A DNA stretch of 64,000 bases from Fidelibacterota bacterium (GTDB lineage Bacteria > Fidelibacterota > Marinisomatia > SCGC-AAA003-L08 > JACNLC01), in assembly GCA_018657495.1 (NCBI GenBank), contig JABHXA010000008.1:62001-126000 (forward strand). Reading direction: 5' to 3'. The position numbers were made by a program, and so were the translations under genes. Below the pieces are notes generated by a model. It was not told the DNA's origin, ran no database searches, and was given only the letters and a program-made list of their open reading frames with translations. Shown piece after piece: positions 36,097-46,322 of this stretch; within the stretch, counting starts at the first letter, position 1; the number at the start of each line of letters is the position of its first letter.

Positions 36097-37068
36097 TTAC
36101 AGATCTTTATAGGAGAATCTTTTTATAAATGAGTTAGATGGGACTCCATCAATCTCCATGATAGGGTATATAAAATAATTTGTGGTACCAGTTGACAATG
36201 CTTCCAGTTCCAGATCACGGCCGATGGTGAATTCGACACGATGTGGATCAATGGTTCCAAAGTAATAATCAGCTAATTCCGGGTGTTTATCTGCTTCCGA
36301 GATATCAACAGGAATCCATCCTTTCTCTGAGTCATAGAAATCTGCCCAGCAATGATAACCGGAGATATCACCTTCATTATTATTTGGGATAGGAAATCCC
36401 ATATGAAATCTTGCCGGGACGCCGGAAGATCGGGATAACGACATAAAGTAAGAGTGAAAATCTGTACAATTCCCAACCCCAACATCGCAGGCATAATTGG
36501 CATCACCACGACCCCAGCCATTTCCAGATAGATAGCTTGATAATGCAACAGGGAATTTTCGGGCGTATTTATCACCTGAAGCTTTTGGTTTTCCATAAGA
36601 CATCTTGTCCAATACAAAATCGTAAATCTCTCGCATATTCCCATGTGACAGATCGTTTTCATCTAATATGTTTTCAAATTTCTCATTAACCGGCACCATG
36701 GATGTTGGCCTGAGGTAATTAGAAAAATCAGATTTTGCCATATCATCCTTCCGCTCCATACGAAGAACATCAAATTGTAAATGTATGGTTTTTGTGGATT
36801 CTATTCCACCTTCGAATTCGGCAAGCAAATATGTGTTTTCGTGAGTTTCTTCAGTTTTCAGTTTATATTCTATATCAGAGTCAATATGTAGGTTTTGAAT
36901 TTTCTGATGTTTACCTGATTGTGGAATTGGCAGCCAAATTCGAGTAGTATTCCCTTCGTTTGGCAATAATTCAACAAGATATGAAAAATGAAATGACCTG
37001 CCTTCATGATGGCAGCTGGAAGTTAACATTAGTACTGGAATTAAAATCAGTACGACTTTTTTTAACAT
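36097..37068 (-). CDS. Transglutaminase-like domain lipoprotein
   Basis: Lipoprotein (lipobox LTSSC, Cys19) with an N-terminal beta region (about 25-110) and a transglutaminase-like core. The papain-like triad is C201 (VGNCTDF), H239 (GYHCWADFY) and D255 (WIPVDIS). Bacterial members are usually peptidases or amidases acting on envelope peptides. AAGGAT lies 7 bases before the ATG. It stands alone between the DHH gene and the glycosylation region. The substrate is unknown. Confidence 0.88.
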   Translation of the reverse strand: MLKKVVLILIPVLMLTSSCHHEGRSFHFSYLVELLPNEGNTTRIWLPIPQSGKHQKIQNLHIDSDIEYKLKTEETHENTYLLAEFEGGIESTKTIHLQFDVLRMERKDDMAKSDFSNYLRPTSMVPVNEKFENILDENDLSHGNMREIYDFVLDKMSYGKPKASGDKYARKFPVALSSYLSGNGWGRGDANYACDVGVGNCTDFHSYFMSLSRSSGVPARFHMGFPIPNNNEGDISGYHCWADFYDSEKGWIPVDISEADKHPELADYYFGTIDPHRVEFTIGRDLELEALSTGTTNYFIYPIMEIDGVPSNSFIKRFSYKDL

Positions 37069-37254
37069 TGGGTAATCCTTATTAAAGTTGAAAATCAGTG
37101 GTAAATAATATTGATTTTCTCGCCAACTGGCGGTTGGTCAAAGTCAGGTGAAACCCAAGTGATTAAATTTGATGATGAACATGTTTCTAATTATAATAAT
37201 AATGGAAATCAGAAAAAAGAAAAATATAGTTAAAGTATATTACAATGACTCATT

Positions 37255-37626
37255 TTAGGTCAAGTCATGCTCTCCGGGAAATTGTCTTTCAAGTTCAATT
37301 ACTCTACCTTCCAGTAATGCAGAATACTGAGCCATATCCTTCAAATGTTCGTTTAATCTTGATTGTGTCCTTTCCTGCCTAAAAATTACAAATAGCAGGA
37401 GAATTGAAGTGATGAGGAATAAAACAGTAGGCGGATAGTATATTCCAACCCAACTTGAAAAGATGTTCAGCAAACTAGGGAATACGGATAAAATGAAGAT
37501 GGTTGCACCAACGAACATCCAGAAAAAACTCAGTTCGATTGAAAATTGATTTCGCTTTAATTTTATAAATACATAAGTGGTCACAATAATGCCAAATAAT
37601 GGTAATAAGATTTGCTGGAAAACCAT
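37255..37626 (-). CDS. DUF2304 membrane protein
   Basis: Three hydrophobic helices (about 5-22, 32-55, 65-85) followed by a cytoplasmic helix ending LLEGRVIELERQF, the usual layout of DUF2304 (PF10066). These small proteins are commonly found next to GT2 dolichyl-phosphate-sugar synthase-like enzymes, as here: the GT2 gene ends 2 bp upstream of this start. It may anchor or assist the transferase. Confidence 0.87.
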   Translation of the reverse strand: MVFQQILLPLFGIIVTTYVFIKLKRNQFSIELSFFWMFVGATIFILSVFPSLLNIFSSWVGIYYPPTVLFLITSILLLFVIFRQERTQSRLNEHLKDMAQYSALLEGRVIELERQFPGEHDLT

Positions 37627-37628
37627 GA

Positions 37629-38393
37629 TTAATATCCACTCCTTTTAAACTGGTGTTTTGTCAGAATTATAATTATGTTATATATGATCAAAACCATATA
37701 ATTCATGGATGAAAATATACCATCATGCATACCTTTACCATTGAAGCGATTTCGCATTTTTACCGGCACTTCATGAACTACAAAACCACTTAATATCATC
37801 TCAACTATAAGATTTGCATCTGGAAACTGCGGGAAGTATGGCATTCGGGCATAATGAGTGAAAACACTACGGTTCAGCACCTGGAATCCTGATGTAGGGT
37901 CAAATATTTCCTTGTTGCAGGTAGATTTTATCAGACTGCGAAATATTCTTGTTCCCATCCTTCTGAGAAATGAATGTCTGTATCCTGATTTCTCCATAAA
38001 TCGTGAACCAATTACAATATCACTCTGTAATTCACGGATGGTGTTTAATAATTTATGCGCCTCAGAAGCGATATGCTGTCCATCGCCGTCAAACTGAATG
38101 ATATATTGATAATCATGTTCAATAGCATATTTAAAGCCGGTTTTCAGTGCCAGGGCATAACCAATATTAAAGGGATGGACCAGGGATATCACATTTTTTA
38201 AATTTCGTAAAAGATATTGTGAATTATCAATTGAACCATCATCAATTATTAATATATCAACGTCAGGTAATTCTTGACGAATTTCTTCAATAACTTTTTT
38301 AATATTCTCATATTCATTGTAAACGGGAATAATGACCAGTGTTTTATTATCTGGCTGATATTCTCTTTCTTTCAAATCTTGTTTATTACTCAT
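37629..38393 (-). CDS. Family 2 glycosyltransferase (polyprenyl-phosphate sugar synthase-like)
   Basis: GT-A fold enzyme that likely moves a sugar from a nucleotide donor to a lipid-phosphate carrier. Donor-site motifs include VIIPVYNEYENI, ILIIDDGSIDNS and the metal-binding QFDGDGQH (about 99-106); GSRFMEKSGY and a C-terminal FNGKGMHDG segment follow. A C-terminal hydrophobic helix (about 230-247) fits membrane attachment. It forms a pair with the DUF2304 gene and is divergent from the large TMTC-like gene, to which it may supply the lipid-linked sugar. Confidence 0.9.
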   Translation of the reverse strand: MSNKQDLKEREYQPDNKTLVIIPVYNEYENIKKVIEEIRQELPDVDILIIDDGSIDNSQYLLRNLKNVISLVHPFNIGYALALKTGFKYAIEHDYQYIIQFDGDGQHIASEAHKLLNTIRELQSDIVIGSRFMEKSGYRHSFLRRMGTRIFRSLIKSTCNKEIFDPTSGFQVLNRSVFTHYARMPYFPQFPDANLIVEMILSGFVVHEVPVKMRNRFNGKGMHDGIFSSMNYMVLIIYNIIIILTKHQFKRSGY

Positions 38394-38535
38394 TGTTTTT
38401 TATATGGTCAAATGAAGGAAATATTGTTAATAAAAGCATATCATAATATAACCGTAAGCGAAGTAAATTGTATGACTTGAAATTTTCTCAATGTCTATAA
38501 ATAATTTTTTTATCCATGATTATCAACCAGAATAG

Positions 38536-41500
38536 ATGGAGTCCATGAGCAATAGGATTCGATCAACAATTTACATATTTTCCCTGATTATTGTTATCAT
38601 TACCGGATTTGCAGCTTATTCAAATTCGTTTAATAATGAATTTATTTTTGATGATAGGAATACCATTATTGAAAATCCATTCATTCGAAAACTGGATATC
38701 ACTCAAATATGGAATATGAGTCAAGGCCGTTTTATTGGATTTTTATCATTTGCCTTGAATTTTCATTTTCACAAATTTGAGGTTAGTGGATTTCATATCA
38801 CAAATTTGTCCATCCACATCCTGAATGCTATGCTGGTTGCCTGGTTGGTTTTGCAGCTATTATCTCTACCTATTTTTAAGGATGATAGATTATTTCAAAA
38901 CAGGTATATTTTTAGTTTTCTTGCCGCATTGTTGTTTGTCAGCCATCCGGTTCAGATGCAGTCAATCACTTATATTGTCCAGAGGTTTACCTCATTGTCT
39001 GCATTATTTTATCTACTCTCATTAAACTTATATCTGAAGGCCAGAAGGGTTCAGTTAATAAAATATACAATTTGGTCAGTAATATTCTTAATATTTTCCG
39101 GATTATCCTTATCATTAGCAATACTGACAAAAGAAACTTCCTATACTTATCCACTTATTGTTTTCCTGATTGAAGTCATGCTAATACAACCTAATTGGAG
39201 AATAAATCTAAAAAGTAAAAAACATCAATTATTATTGCTTCTAGTCGCCACAATGATTCTATTTGGATTTTTAATATATGACCTTGATGATATTTTTAGA
39301 CCCAAATATGCCTATGCCCTTGATTCGACAATCACCAGCTATACCTATCTAATTACACAGTTTGGAATCATATTATCGTATATCAAAATGATGTTTCTAC
39401 CTATAAACCAAATGCTGGATCATGGACGTATTTTACTTTCAACTCCTTTCCAGGCTGGCGTAATTATACCGCTATTTATCAATATTGGAATCCTGTTTGC
39501 CGGGATCAAACTTTTCCCAAAATACCGTATACTGTCATTTGGAATTTTCTGGTTCTATATTACATTATCAGTGGAAAGCAGCATAATTCCTATCGAAGAT
39601 TTGATGGTGGAACATCGATTATACTTACCATCAGTGGGATTTTTTATATTTGTTCTTTTTGCCATCTACTATTTGATGAGAGAGCGATTTATTTATTTAC
39701 TGGTTATTTTAATGATATGTGCCTCAAGCGGTTTTGCCTATATGACATGGGAAAGAAACCTGGTATGGAGTAATGCTTTTTCTGTCTGGGATGATAATAT
39801 CAGTAAAGCCCCTGATAACCCAAGACCATACAATAGCAGGGGGATAGAATATAGCAAACGTGGTGATAATGACCTGGCCCTTAAGGATTTCAATCGGGTG
39901 CTTGAATTAAATTCAAACTATGTTAATGCTCTTGGAAATCGATCAAAATATTACGAAATGATTGGTGAATTTGAGATGGCTATCAAAGATTATTCACAGG
40001 CTATTGATGTTGATAAAAAGAATCTTCACCAATGGTATTCTAAACGAAGCAGACTCTATCATCAATTAAAAAATTACGATGCCGCCGCAGATGATTTATC
40101 TCAAGCCATATCTATCAAACCACTCTATCTCCAGTATTATTTGGCGCGGGGAAAAATATATTTTGATATGGGAGATATGATAAATGCCTTGAATAATTTT
40201 AGTATGATAATTCAGCTTAACCGCGACTATGCACCAGCTGTTTTCGAAAGGATGAGAGCTCATTTGCATTTGAGGGATTTCGATAAGGCATATGCTGATT
40301 ATCAGCGATGTTTGGAATTAAGACTTCCTATTTCTGAAGATTATTTGGAATCACTGGCGCAACAATTTGATTCATATTTTGAGGAATTGGATAATAAACC
40401 AAATATCATTCTTATCTCAACATATGGTCAGGATATTGGGTTGACGAAATATATGCCTGCACTAAAGGAGTTAATTACAAATTCCGGGGCGTCTTTCGAG
40501 AATGCGATTACATCAAGTCCACAATATAACTCAGCATTTCTGAGTATGCTCACAGGTCGATATATCCACAATTTTGAAGATATAAAAATGAGTTATAAAG
40601 ATATTATTCATGCTGGATATGATGATACAACAATTGCCACCATTATGCAGGATAAAGGGTTTAATACCACCTTCATTGGTGAATATTTTTCAGGATATAC
40701 AGGATATTTTGACCCAGAAAAAGCACTTGCTCTGCCAGAATTCCCTATTGAATTTCAGGACTCTGATGCGGAACGAAAATTGAAGGGTATTCCACCGGGG
40801 TGGAATGACTGGCATGGTTTAGAATTTAAGAATTCCATGAACGAATTGATATTCAATGATAACGGTATCAAAAGTCATTATATTTCTGATCGTGATGTAC
40901 CAGTATTAAATCGGTATATAGATCGGATAACGGATTACCTGGATAATTCATCCCAGCCATTTTTTATGTGGGTTAATTACATATCACTCCATGATTATTC
41001 TGAACCAGACATTAATTACACACCAATTGAAATTGATATTGCTGATTTCATATTTGAGAAAGATTTATCGGACAAACCTGAGTACATACAAAATTTTGTT
41101 TCTTCTAATCTGGCTGCCCAACAGTATACAATTGAAAATGTGGAGAAATATTATCAACGACTTGTCCAGTTGACAAAAACGATAGATGATCTGATTGCAG
41201 GAATATTAAACAATTTATCAGATGTCGAAAAGGAAAATACATATATAATATATTTATCAGCATCCGGTGGATCTATATCCAGAAGGTTTATGTGGCAGGG
41301 TGATCTTGCACCTTATGATGAAAGCATTCGCATCCCGATGATTATTTCCGGCCCAGGAATAGCAGGTGATTCCAGATTTTCACATGTAGTAAATTTGATA
41401 GACATATTTCCAACAATTCTTGATATTGCCGAGGTCAATTATCCCTGGAATAATAATGGAAGATCATTAACACCGATATTTAGTGACCCGGGAGTTCCCA

Positions 41501-41772
41501 TATCAAATTGGCGTCATTCAGTGTTATCAGAATTAGGTGAAGTGCTGCAGTATAGATGGGATTCTATGCCGCCAAAATATACTTTGTTCAGATCGACTGA
41601 CTTTAAATATATCGAATATAACAACGGGACAAAGGAATATTATAATCTCATTGATGATCCGCTGGAATTTGAAAACAGAATTAATGAGTTAACCGATGAG
41701 CAAATACGTCAACTTCAAGATGAATTAGAAAAGCAAAAGCAATTAAACAAAATAGATAAAATTTTAAAATAA
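38536..41772 (+). CDS. TMTC-like GT-C glycosyltransferase fused to TPR and degenerate sulfatase domains
   Basis: A 1078-residue membrane protein. Residues about 1-415 hold ten or more hydrophobic helices with the first-loop acidic motif FIFDDRNTII and a SHPVQMQSITYIVQR loop, as in TMTC/PMT-type GT-C transferases. Residues about 428-600 are tetratricopeptide units. Residues about 621-1060 have the alkaline-phosphatase/sulfatase fold (PNIILIS start, MLTGRYIHN, H in ISLHDY, IRIPMIISGPGI, LIDIFPTILDIAE). The sulfatase catalytic Cys/Ser-x-Pro-x-Arg is replaced (SSPQYNSAF) and the metal Asp pairs are gone (ISTYGQD, YLSASGG), so this part is probably inactive or a binding module. A second start at 38545 has GGAG just before it. 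Followed by the dehydrogenase gene after 5 bp. Confidence 0.85.
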   Translation: MESMSNRIRSTIYIFSLIIVIITGFAAYSNSFNNEFIFDDRNTIIENPFIRKLDITQIWNMSQGRFIGFLSFALNFHFHKFEVSGFHITNLSIHILNAMLVAWLVLQLLSLPIFKDDRLFQNRYIFSFLAALLFVSHPVQMQSITYIVQRFTSLSALFYLLSLNLYLKARRVQLIKYTIWSVIFLIFSGLSLSLAILTKETSYTYPLIVFLIEVMLIQPNWRINLKSKKHQLLLLLVATMILFGFLIYDLDDIFRPKYAYALDSTITSYTYLITQFGIILSYIKMMFLPINQMLDHGRILLSTPFQAGVIIPLFINIGILFAGIKLFPKYRILSFGIFWFYITLSVESSIIPIEDLMVEHRLYLPSVGFFIFVLFAIYYLMRERFIYLLVILMICASSGFAYMTWERNLVWSNAFSVWDDNISKAPDNPRPYNSRGIEYSKRGDNDLALKDFNRVLELNSNYVNALGNRSKYYEMIGEFEMAIKDYSQAIDVDKKNLHQWYSKRSRLYHQLKNYDAAADDLSQAISIKPLYLQYYLARGKIYFDMGDMINALNNFSMIIQLNRDYAPAVFERMRAHLHLRDFDKAYADYQRCLELRLPISEDYLESLAQQFDSYFEELDNKPNIILISTYGQDIGLTKYMPALKELITNSGASFENAITSSPQYNSAFLSMLTGRYIHNFEDIKMSYKDIIHAGYDDTTIATIMQDKGFNTTFIGEYFSGYTGYFDPEKALALPEFPIEFQDSDAERKLKGIPPGWNDWHGLEFKNSMNELIFNDNGIKSHYISDRDVPVLNRYIDRITDYLDNSSQPFFMWVNYISLHDYSEPDINYTPIEIDIADFIFEKDLSDKPEYIQNFVSSNLAAQQYTIENVEKYYQRLVQLTKTIDDLIAGILNNLSDVEKENTYIIYLSASGGSISRRFMWQGDLAPYDESIRIPMIISGPGIAGDSRFSHVVNLIDIFPTILDIAEVNYPWNNNGRSLTPIFSDPGVPISNWRHSVLSELGEVLQYRWDSMPPKYTLFRSTDFKYIEYNNGTKEYYNLIDDPLEFENRINELTDEQIRQLQDELEKQKQLNKIDKILK

Positions 41773-41777
41773 TCAAA

Positions 41778-43097
41778 ATGTCAACAATAAATAAAAATAT
41801 ATCTTTGGTAGGATTGGGAAAACTTGGACTATGTACAGCAAGCTGCATGGCGGCAAGTGGTTATAATGTCCTTGGTTTTGATATTAACAAATCACTGATT
41901 TCACAATTAAAAGATCATGTTACTCCTTATGATGAAAAAGATCTTGAAACAGTGTTGGAAAAGGCCGGAGAAAACCTGACGCCATATTATCTTCAGTTTC
42001 AAAAAGCAATAGATGAAACGGATATTACTTTTATAATTGTACCAACACCGAGCATGGAGTCTGGCAGTTTCTCAACAAAAATTCTTGAATCTGTGTTGGT
42101 TGAATTATCCATGCATTTAAAAAATAGCAATAAAGATTATCATTTAATTGTCGTTGTCTCTACTGTATCACCTGAGACAATTTATTCAAGATTAATTCCG
42201 TTAGTTGAATCAAAATCAGGTCGGATATTTAATAAAAATTTTGGAATGTGTTACAATCCTGAATTTATTGCTCTTGGCTCGGTTATCAAAGATTTCTATC
42301 ATCCTGACATGGTTCTTATTGGTCATGAAAATGAGAGTGATGCCATAAGAATAAAAGAAGTGTATCAAACTGTTTGCAAAAACGATCCAGTTTATTCACT
42401 CATGTCAATTAATTCTGCAGAAATTACAAAGATCAGTTTGAATGCATATATAACCATGAAGATAAGTTTTGCTAATACACTGGCAAATCTCTGTTATCAG
42501 GTGCCAAAAAGCAATATTGATGATATTACAACTGCACTGGGGGCAGACAGGAGAGTAGGCAGTCGTTTCTTAAAAGGAGGGGCACCCTTTGGTGGACCCT
42601 GTTTCCCCAGGGATAGCCGCGCCTTCTCAGAATTCGCCAGGTCAAAACAGGTAATTTCTTATCTTGCTGAAGCAACGGATCAGGTCAATAAATCCCATAG
42701 CGATTTTATTCTGGATGTTATCTCTCGGAATATGGGAATGGGGGACGCGGTTGGTGTTTTGGGATTATCCTACAAACACGGTACGCCGGTTATTGAAGAA
42801 TCCTTTTCGTTGACTTTGATACATGCATTACTTAAATCAAAGCATTCAGTATATGTTTATGACAAATTTGCTATGGATAATGCCAGGGGAATATTTCAGA
42901 ATACTATCCATTATTCTGAAAATATTGAAAAGTGTCTTTTAAAATGCCAAATGATTATTATCACGACATCCGATAACGAATTTCAAGTATTACCTGAATT
43001 ACTCGCTAAATCTAAGGGCAAAACGATCATTGATATATGGCGGATTTTTGAAGAAGACAGTTTTGATGGACATACCTATATTGGGATCGGGTCATAG
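41778..43097 (+). CDS. UDP-glucose / GDP-mannose 6-dehydrogenase family protein
   Basis: NAD-dependent four-electron oxidation of a nucleotide sugar to a uronic acid for surface polysaccharide or glycan. The N-terminal Rossmann motif is GLGKLGLCTA; the catalytic cysteine is C275 in GGPCFPRD; the central dimer domain has SAEITKISLNAYITMKISFAN; the C-terminal domain carries GLSYKHGTPVIEES. Length 439 is typical. It starts 5 bp after the TMTC-like fusion gene, so the two are co-transcribed. Which sugar is oxidised cannot be told. Confidence 0.93.
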   Translation: MSTINKNISLVGLGKLGLCTASCMAASGYNVLGFDINKSLISQLKDHVTPYDEKDLETVLEKAGENLTPYYLQFQKAIDETDITFIIVPTPSMESGSFSTKILESVLVELSMHLKNSNKDYHLIVVVSTVSPETIYSRLIPLVESKSGRIFNKNFGMCYNPEFIALGSVIKDFYHPDMVLIGHENESDAIRIKEVYQTVCKNDPVYSLMSINSAEITKISLNAYITMKISFANTLANLCYQVPKSNIDDITTALGADRRVGSRFLKGGAPFGGPCFPRDSRAFSEFARSKQVISYLAEATDQVNKSHSDFILDVISRNMGMGDAVGVLGLSYKHGTPVIEESFSLTLIHALLKSKHSVYVYDKFAMDNARGIFQNTIHYSENIEKCLLKCQMIIITTSDNEFQVLPELLAKSKGKTIIDIWRIFEEDSFDGHTYIGIGS

Positions 43098-43200
43098 TCA
43101 TTTAATCTGTTACTGTAGGGAATCTGGCTTTCTTATCAAACTTCAACGACATAAAGTCACGTTGATTTCAAATGTGGTTTAATCTTAATAATTAAACATT

Positions 43201-44037
43201 CTATATTGATGTTTCCGGTTTATATTTTCTGAACCATCTTTGCAATTTGAAAAATAGATTTGTCGGCATTACCTTTTTTACGAACAAACTAATAAAACCA
43301 ACCCAAATTATCTTTTTCCAATAATAATTTTTAAAATCAACTTGTTTATTAAACGTTAAATTTATTTGATAATAGAGTCTTATTGCCTTGAATTCCTTAG
43401 TATAAATATCTCCGCCAATCAGGTATGTATTCACAATAGTTGGTACATATTTTACCTTATAACCCTGAGAGATGGAATTCATGATAAGATGGAAATCTGC
43501 TGCAGGGGCAAAATCCAAATTATATAAGGTGTTTTTAAAGATATCCTTGTGAAAAAATGCCGATTGATGGTTGAAAAAAGGTTTCCAGATTTCACTTACT
43601 GGATGGGCTTTTACGACCCGGGAGGAAGTATCGGTATATATAAATTTTGTGTCACCATAAATGATGTGAGAGTCAATATTTGAGTTGAAGAGTTCTTCTA
43701 TAACTGTATCAGAAATAAATCCATCACCACAATTCATGAAATGGAGAAAATCCCCTGAGGCCATCTTGATCCCAGTATTCATTGCATCATATATACCAAG
43801 ATCCGGTTGTGATATAAATTTTGAAATCCTGAAGTTGTTTTCCTTGATAATTTCAAGACTTTCATCCGTTGAGCCGCCATCTATAACGATATATTCAAGA
43901 TTTTCCAATGTTTGAGAGAGAACATTATTTATAGTCTGCTGTAGATTTACAGCATCATTTAATACGACAGTAATAACGGTGATCTTTCGTTGTATGTCAG
44001 TTGTCCAGGTTTTGAGATTATTGGGATTATTTACCAT
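43201..44037 (-). CDS. Family 2 glycosyltransferase
   Basis: GT-A transferase with ITVITVVLNDAVNLQQ, YIVIDGGSTDES and a donor-binding segment SQPDLGIYDAMNTGI followed by FMNCGDGF, typical of the WcaA-like group used in polysaccharide assembly. A short hydrophobic C-terminal patch is present without a clear membrane helix. Its start overlaps the stop of the upstream 666-aa transferase by 7 bases, so the two are translated together. Convergent with the nucleotide-sugar dehydrogenase gene. Confidence 0.92.
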   Translation of the reverse strand: MVNNPNNLKTWTTDIQRKITVITVVLNDAVNLQQTINNVLSQTLENLEYIVIDGGSTDESLEIIKENNFRISKFISQPDLGIYDAMNTGIKMASGDFLHFMNCGDGFISDTVIEELFNSNIDSHIIYGDTKFIYTDTSSRVVKAHPVSEIWKPFFNHQSAFFHKDIFKNTLYNLDFAPAADFHLIMNSISQGYKVKYVPTIVNTYLIGGDIYTKEFKAIRLYYQINLTFNKQVDFKNYYWKKIIWVGFISLFVKKVMPTNLFFKLQRWFRKYKPETSI

Positions 44038-46031
44038 TCAAAATAATACGAATTAGATAGTTTGTCATGGCGGATTAGTGGGGGTATCCGATTTAACTCT
44101 GTGTACATTGTCCGGATCAGGGGCACATTCCAGCGATATCCAGGATAGAGAAGTGTTGAGAGAAATTTCCTGATTTTCGAAAATGAAATCCCTCGGGAAA
44201 ATGAAATCTTATTCTTCCCGGTAGATAAACTCAGTGGATGCCGAACTACCGATTTGCTCCCAAGATATCCATCAACAGAATATAATTCTGAAATCTGATT
44301 AAAGATTGGCCATAAATCTGATTCTGAAATAATTGGACTATTCTCTGCTAGAAGGGCTGCAGACTCTTCCCAGATATGCCTTTTAAAAATAACATTCTCA
44401 AAATAAAGAGTGTGTTGGATTTTACCAGGTGTCAGTCTGGCTATTGATTTTCGATTATAGCGAAATTGAGATGGTGGACAGAGATTTTCAAGGTGATTAT
44501 TTTCAATTGTGAAAGGGACAGCATTAAACCACATGACATCTTTGAGATATTGAAAAATATATGAAGCCATATTTAGGGCATCCATATTTAAGATTGAACC
44601 AGGTCTGATGATATAAATAATTTCCGGTTCTACCAATTGAATTGCAGTTTGGATACCAATCCTCAAATCATTATTCTCACATTCGATTATTTTGACATGA
44701 TCTGATTTAAATTCAAGAGCCCCATCAGTGAAATTCAATATCACATGTGAATAATTTGGATATTGATGCTGACTATTTATTTTCTCTATCATCGACCAAT
44801 TTTGAAAATTATTATATATGGGTGTGACTATGAGCACCCGTGGATTTAATTGATTGAATTCCATGTCAGATTTCATGGATTTATACAATCGATTTCCTTC
44901 CTCAACAGTTTTTTTGGAAATAATATCATCAAAAATATCTTCATGGATAGATGATGTCACATAATAGAACTCATGTTTCGGTATGGCATAATCATCGTTC
45001 AAGTCTTCCAATTTTGATAAACAAATATTCTCGCCACTGATGTCATGAATAATATTTGCGATCATCGGTGTCATTTCCATTCCATAAGAAAGGATTGGGT
45101 TGTTTGACTTTTTAGCGGATAGAATGAAATTAGTATTTAGATGACTCAAAGATTTAGAATTGTTAAGATCAACTGTGAAATCATAGTCCTGTAAAGCAGG
45201 AACTTTTGCTTTAAGACAATCAGTATCCATTTCAAACCAGGCATCATAAACAGATTCTGATTCGGATAATTGCTTAAAATTGAAATTGTCGCTTTTATTG
45301 GAAAGGAGCACCTGGAACAGACCTTTTCTATCTGTATGTTCACCGGGGTCACCAAAATTGGTGGAATATGCTCGCGAAGGATATACAAAATATTTATTGG
45401 TAGAAATAAGATATCGAAAAAAAACCTTTTTCCATGAAGTTTCAGGCCACTGACTAACATATCCTGGGAGCATATCATCATTAATTGAATTTGATTCAGA
45501 AACCCAATCCATAAAATTTGCCCATTGTTTGTCAGTCCAGATTTCACCCCATGACGAAGGTACCTGCATAAAATAGTTATCACCTCCGTCATCATGAGCA
45601 TGAAATGGAAGGAATCCGTTTTCGGTTATTCTGTAACTGTAGAGCGAAATTCCAGCAACAATAGGATCGTCTGAGAAATATGCTAATGATCCTATTGCAT
45701 AATAATAAAAGGCGGGGGATAAAAGTAAATCATCTTCGAGAATAATGACAGAACCATATCTGGAGGATAAGTCTCCACAGGCATAAATATGTTCTTTTAG
45801 TCCGAGATTATTATCCCTGGTCAGAATTTCTTTGTTACCATACTTCCATTGGAAATCTGATGCCAGGTTGACGACTTCTGCAGTTGCACCGCCATCAAGG
45901 CTGATTACCAAAGGGATATCTTGGGAAGGATATCTGGCTCCGGAAATTGAATTGAGCAGCCGGCGCAGACTCTCAACGCGGTTATATGCCACCACTACGA
46001 TGGCAGGATTAATTGGTTCTGATGTTTTCAT
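44031..46031 (-). CDS. Two-domain glycosyltransferase, 666 aa
   Basis: The N-terminal part (about 5-330) is a GT-A domain of the GNT-I-like type: VVVAYNRVESLRRLL, LVISLDGGA, VIILEDDLLLSPAF (metal-binding EDD near 97) and SSWGEIWTDKQW. The second part (about 395-600) looks like another, more diverged GT-A unit beginning VLIVTPIYNNFQNW; its DxD is not obvious (IIRPGSILN at the equivalent place), so it may only bind. It lies upstream of and overlaps a GT2 gene. Probably builds or decorates a surface glycan in this region. Confidence 0.85.
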   Translation of the reverse strand: MKTSEPINPAIVVVAYNRVESLRRLLNSISGARYPSQDIPLVISLDGGATAEVVNLASDFQWKYGNKEILTRDNNLGLKEHIYACGDLSSRYGSVIILEDDLLLSPAFYYYAIGSLAYFSDDPIVAGISLYSYRITENGFLPFHAHDDGGDNYFMQVPSSWGEIWTDKQWANFMDWVSESNSINDDMLPGYVSQWPETSWKKVFFRYLISTNKYFVYPSRAYSTNFGDPGEHTDRKGLFQVLLSNKSDNFNFKQLSESESVYDAWFEMDTDCLKAKVPALQDYDFTVDLNNSKSLSHLNTNFILSAKKSNNPILSYGMEMTPMIANIIHDISGENICLSKLEDLNDDYAIPKHEFYYVTSSIHEDIFDDIISKKTVEEGNRLYKSMKSDMEFNQLNPRVLIVTPIYNNFQNWSMIEKINSQHQYPNYSHVILNFTDGALEFKSDHVKIIECENNDLRIGIQTAIQLVEPEIIYIIRPGSILNMDALNMASYIFQYLKDVMWFNAVPFTIENNHLENLCPPSQFRYNRKSIARLTPGKIQHTLYFENVIFKRHIWEESAALLAENSPIISESDLWPIFNQISELYSVDGYLGSKSVVRHPLSLSTGKNKISFSRGISFSKIRKFLSTLLYPGYRWNVPLIRTMYTELNRIPPLIRHDKLSNSYYFEW

Positions 46032-46322
46032 TTATATAATTATGGCTAATAATAATTAACGGAAAATTATAACTGAATACGTATATAAGTCGTATTCGAA
46101 TTTTTCCAATGTTATAATCTGTTGGCTGAAATGTCATGCTTTCACATTATAAAATAAATCATGGGCGGATTTAATTGAATGCTGATGAACAAGGAAAAAC
46201 TTCATTTAGAAATAACCTCAAAATACCAATGCTGTCTGTATTAACTTTGCCCACGTTTAACCAATTGAATTAATTATCTAAATCCAAAATTTGAAAATGA
46301 CAATAATTAAGGAACTAATATC

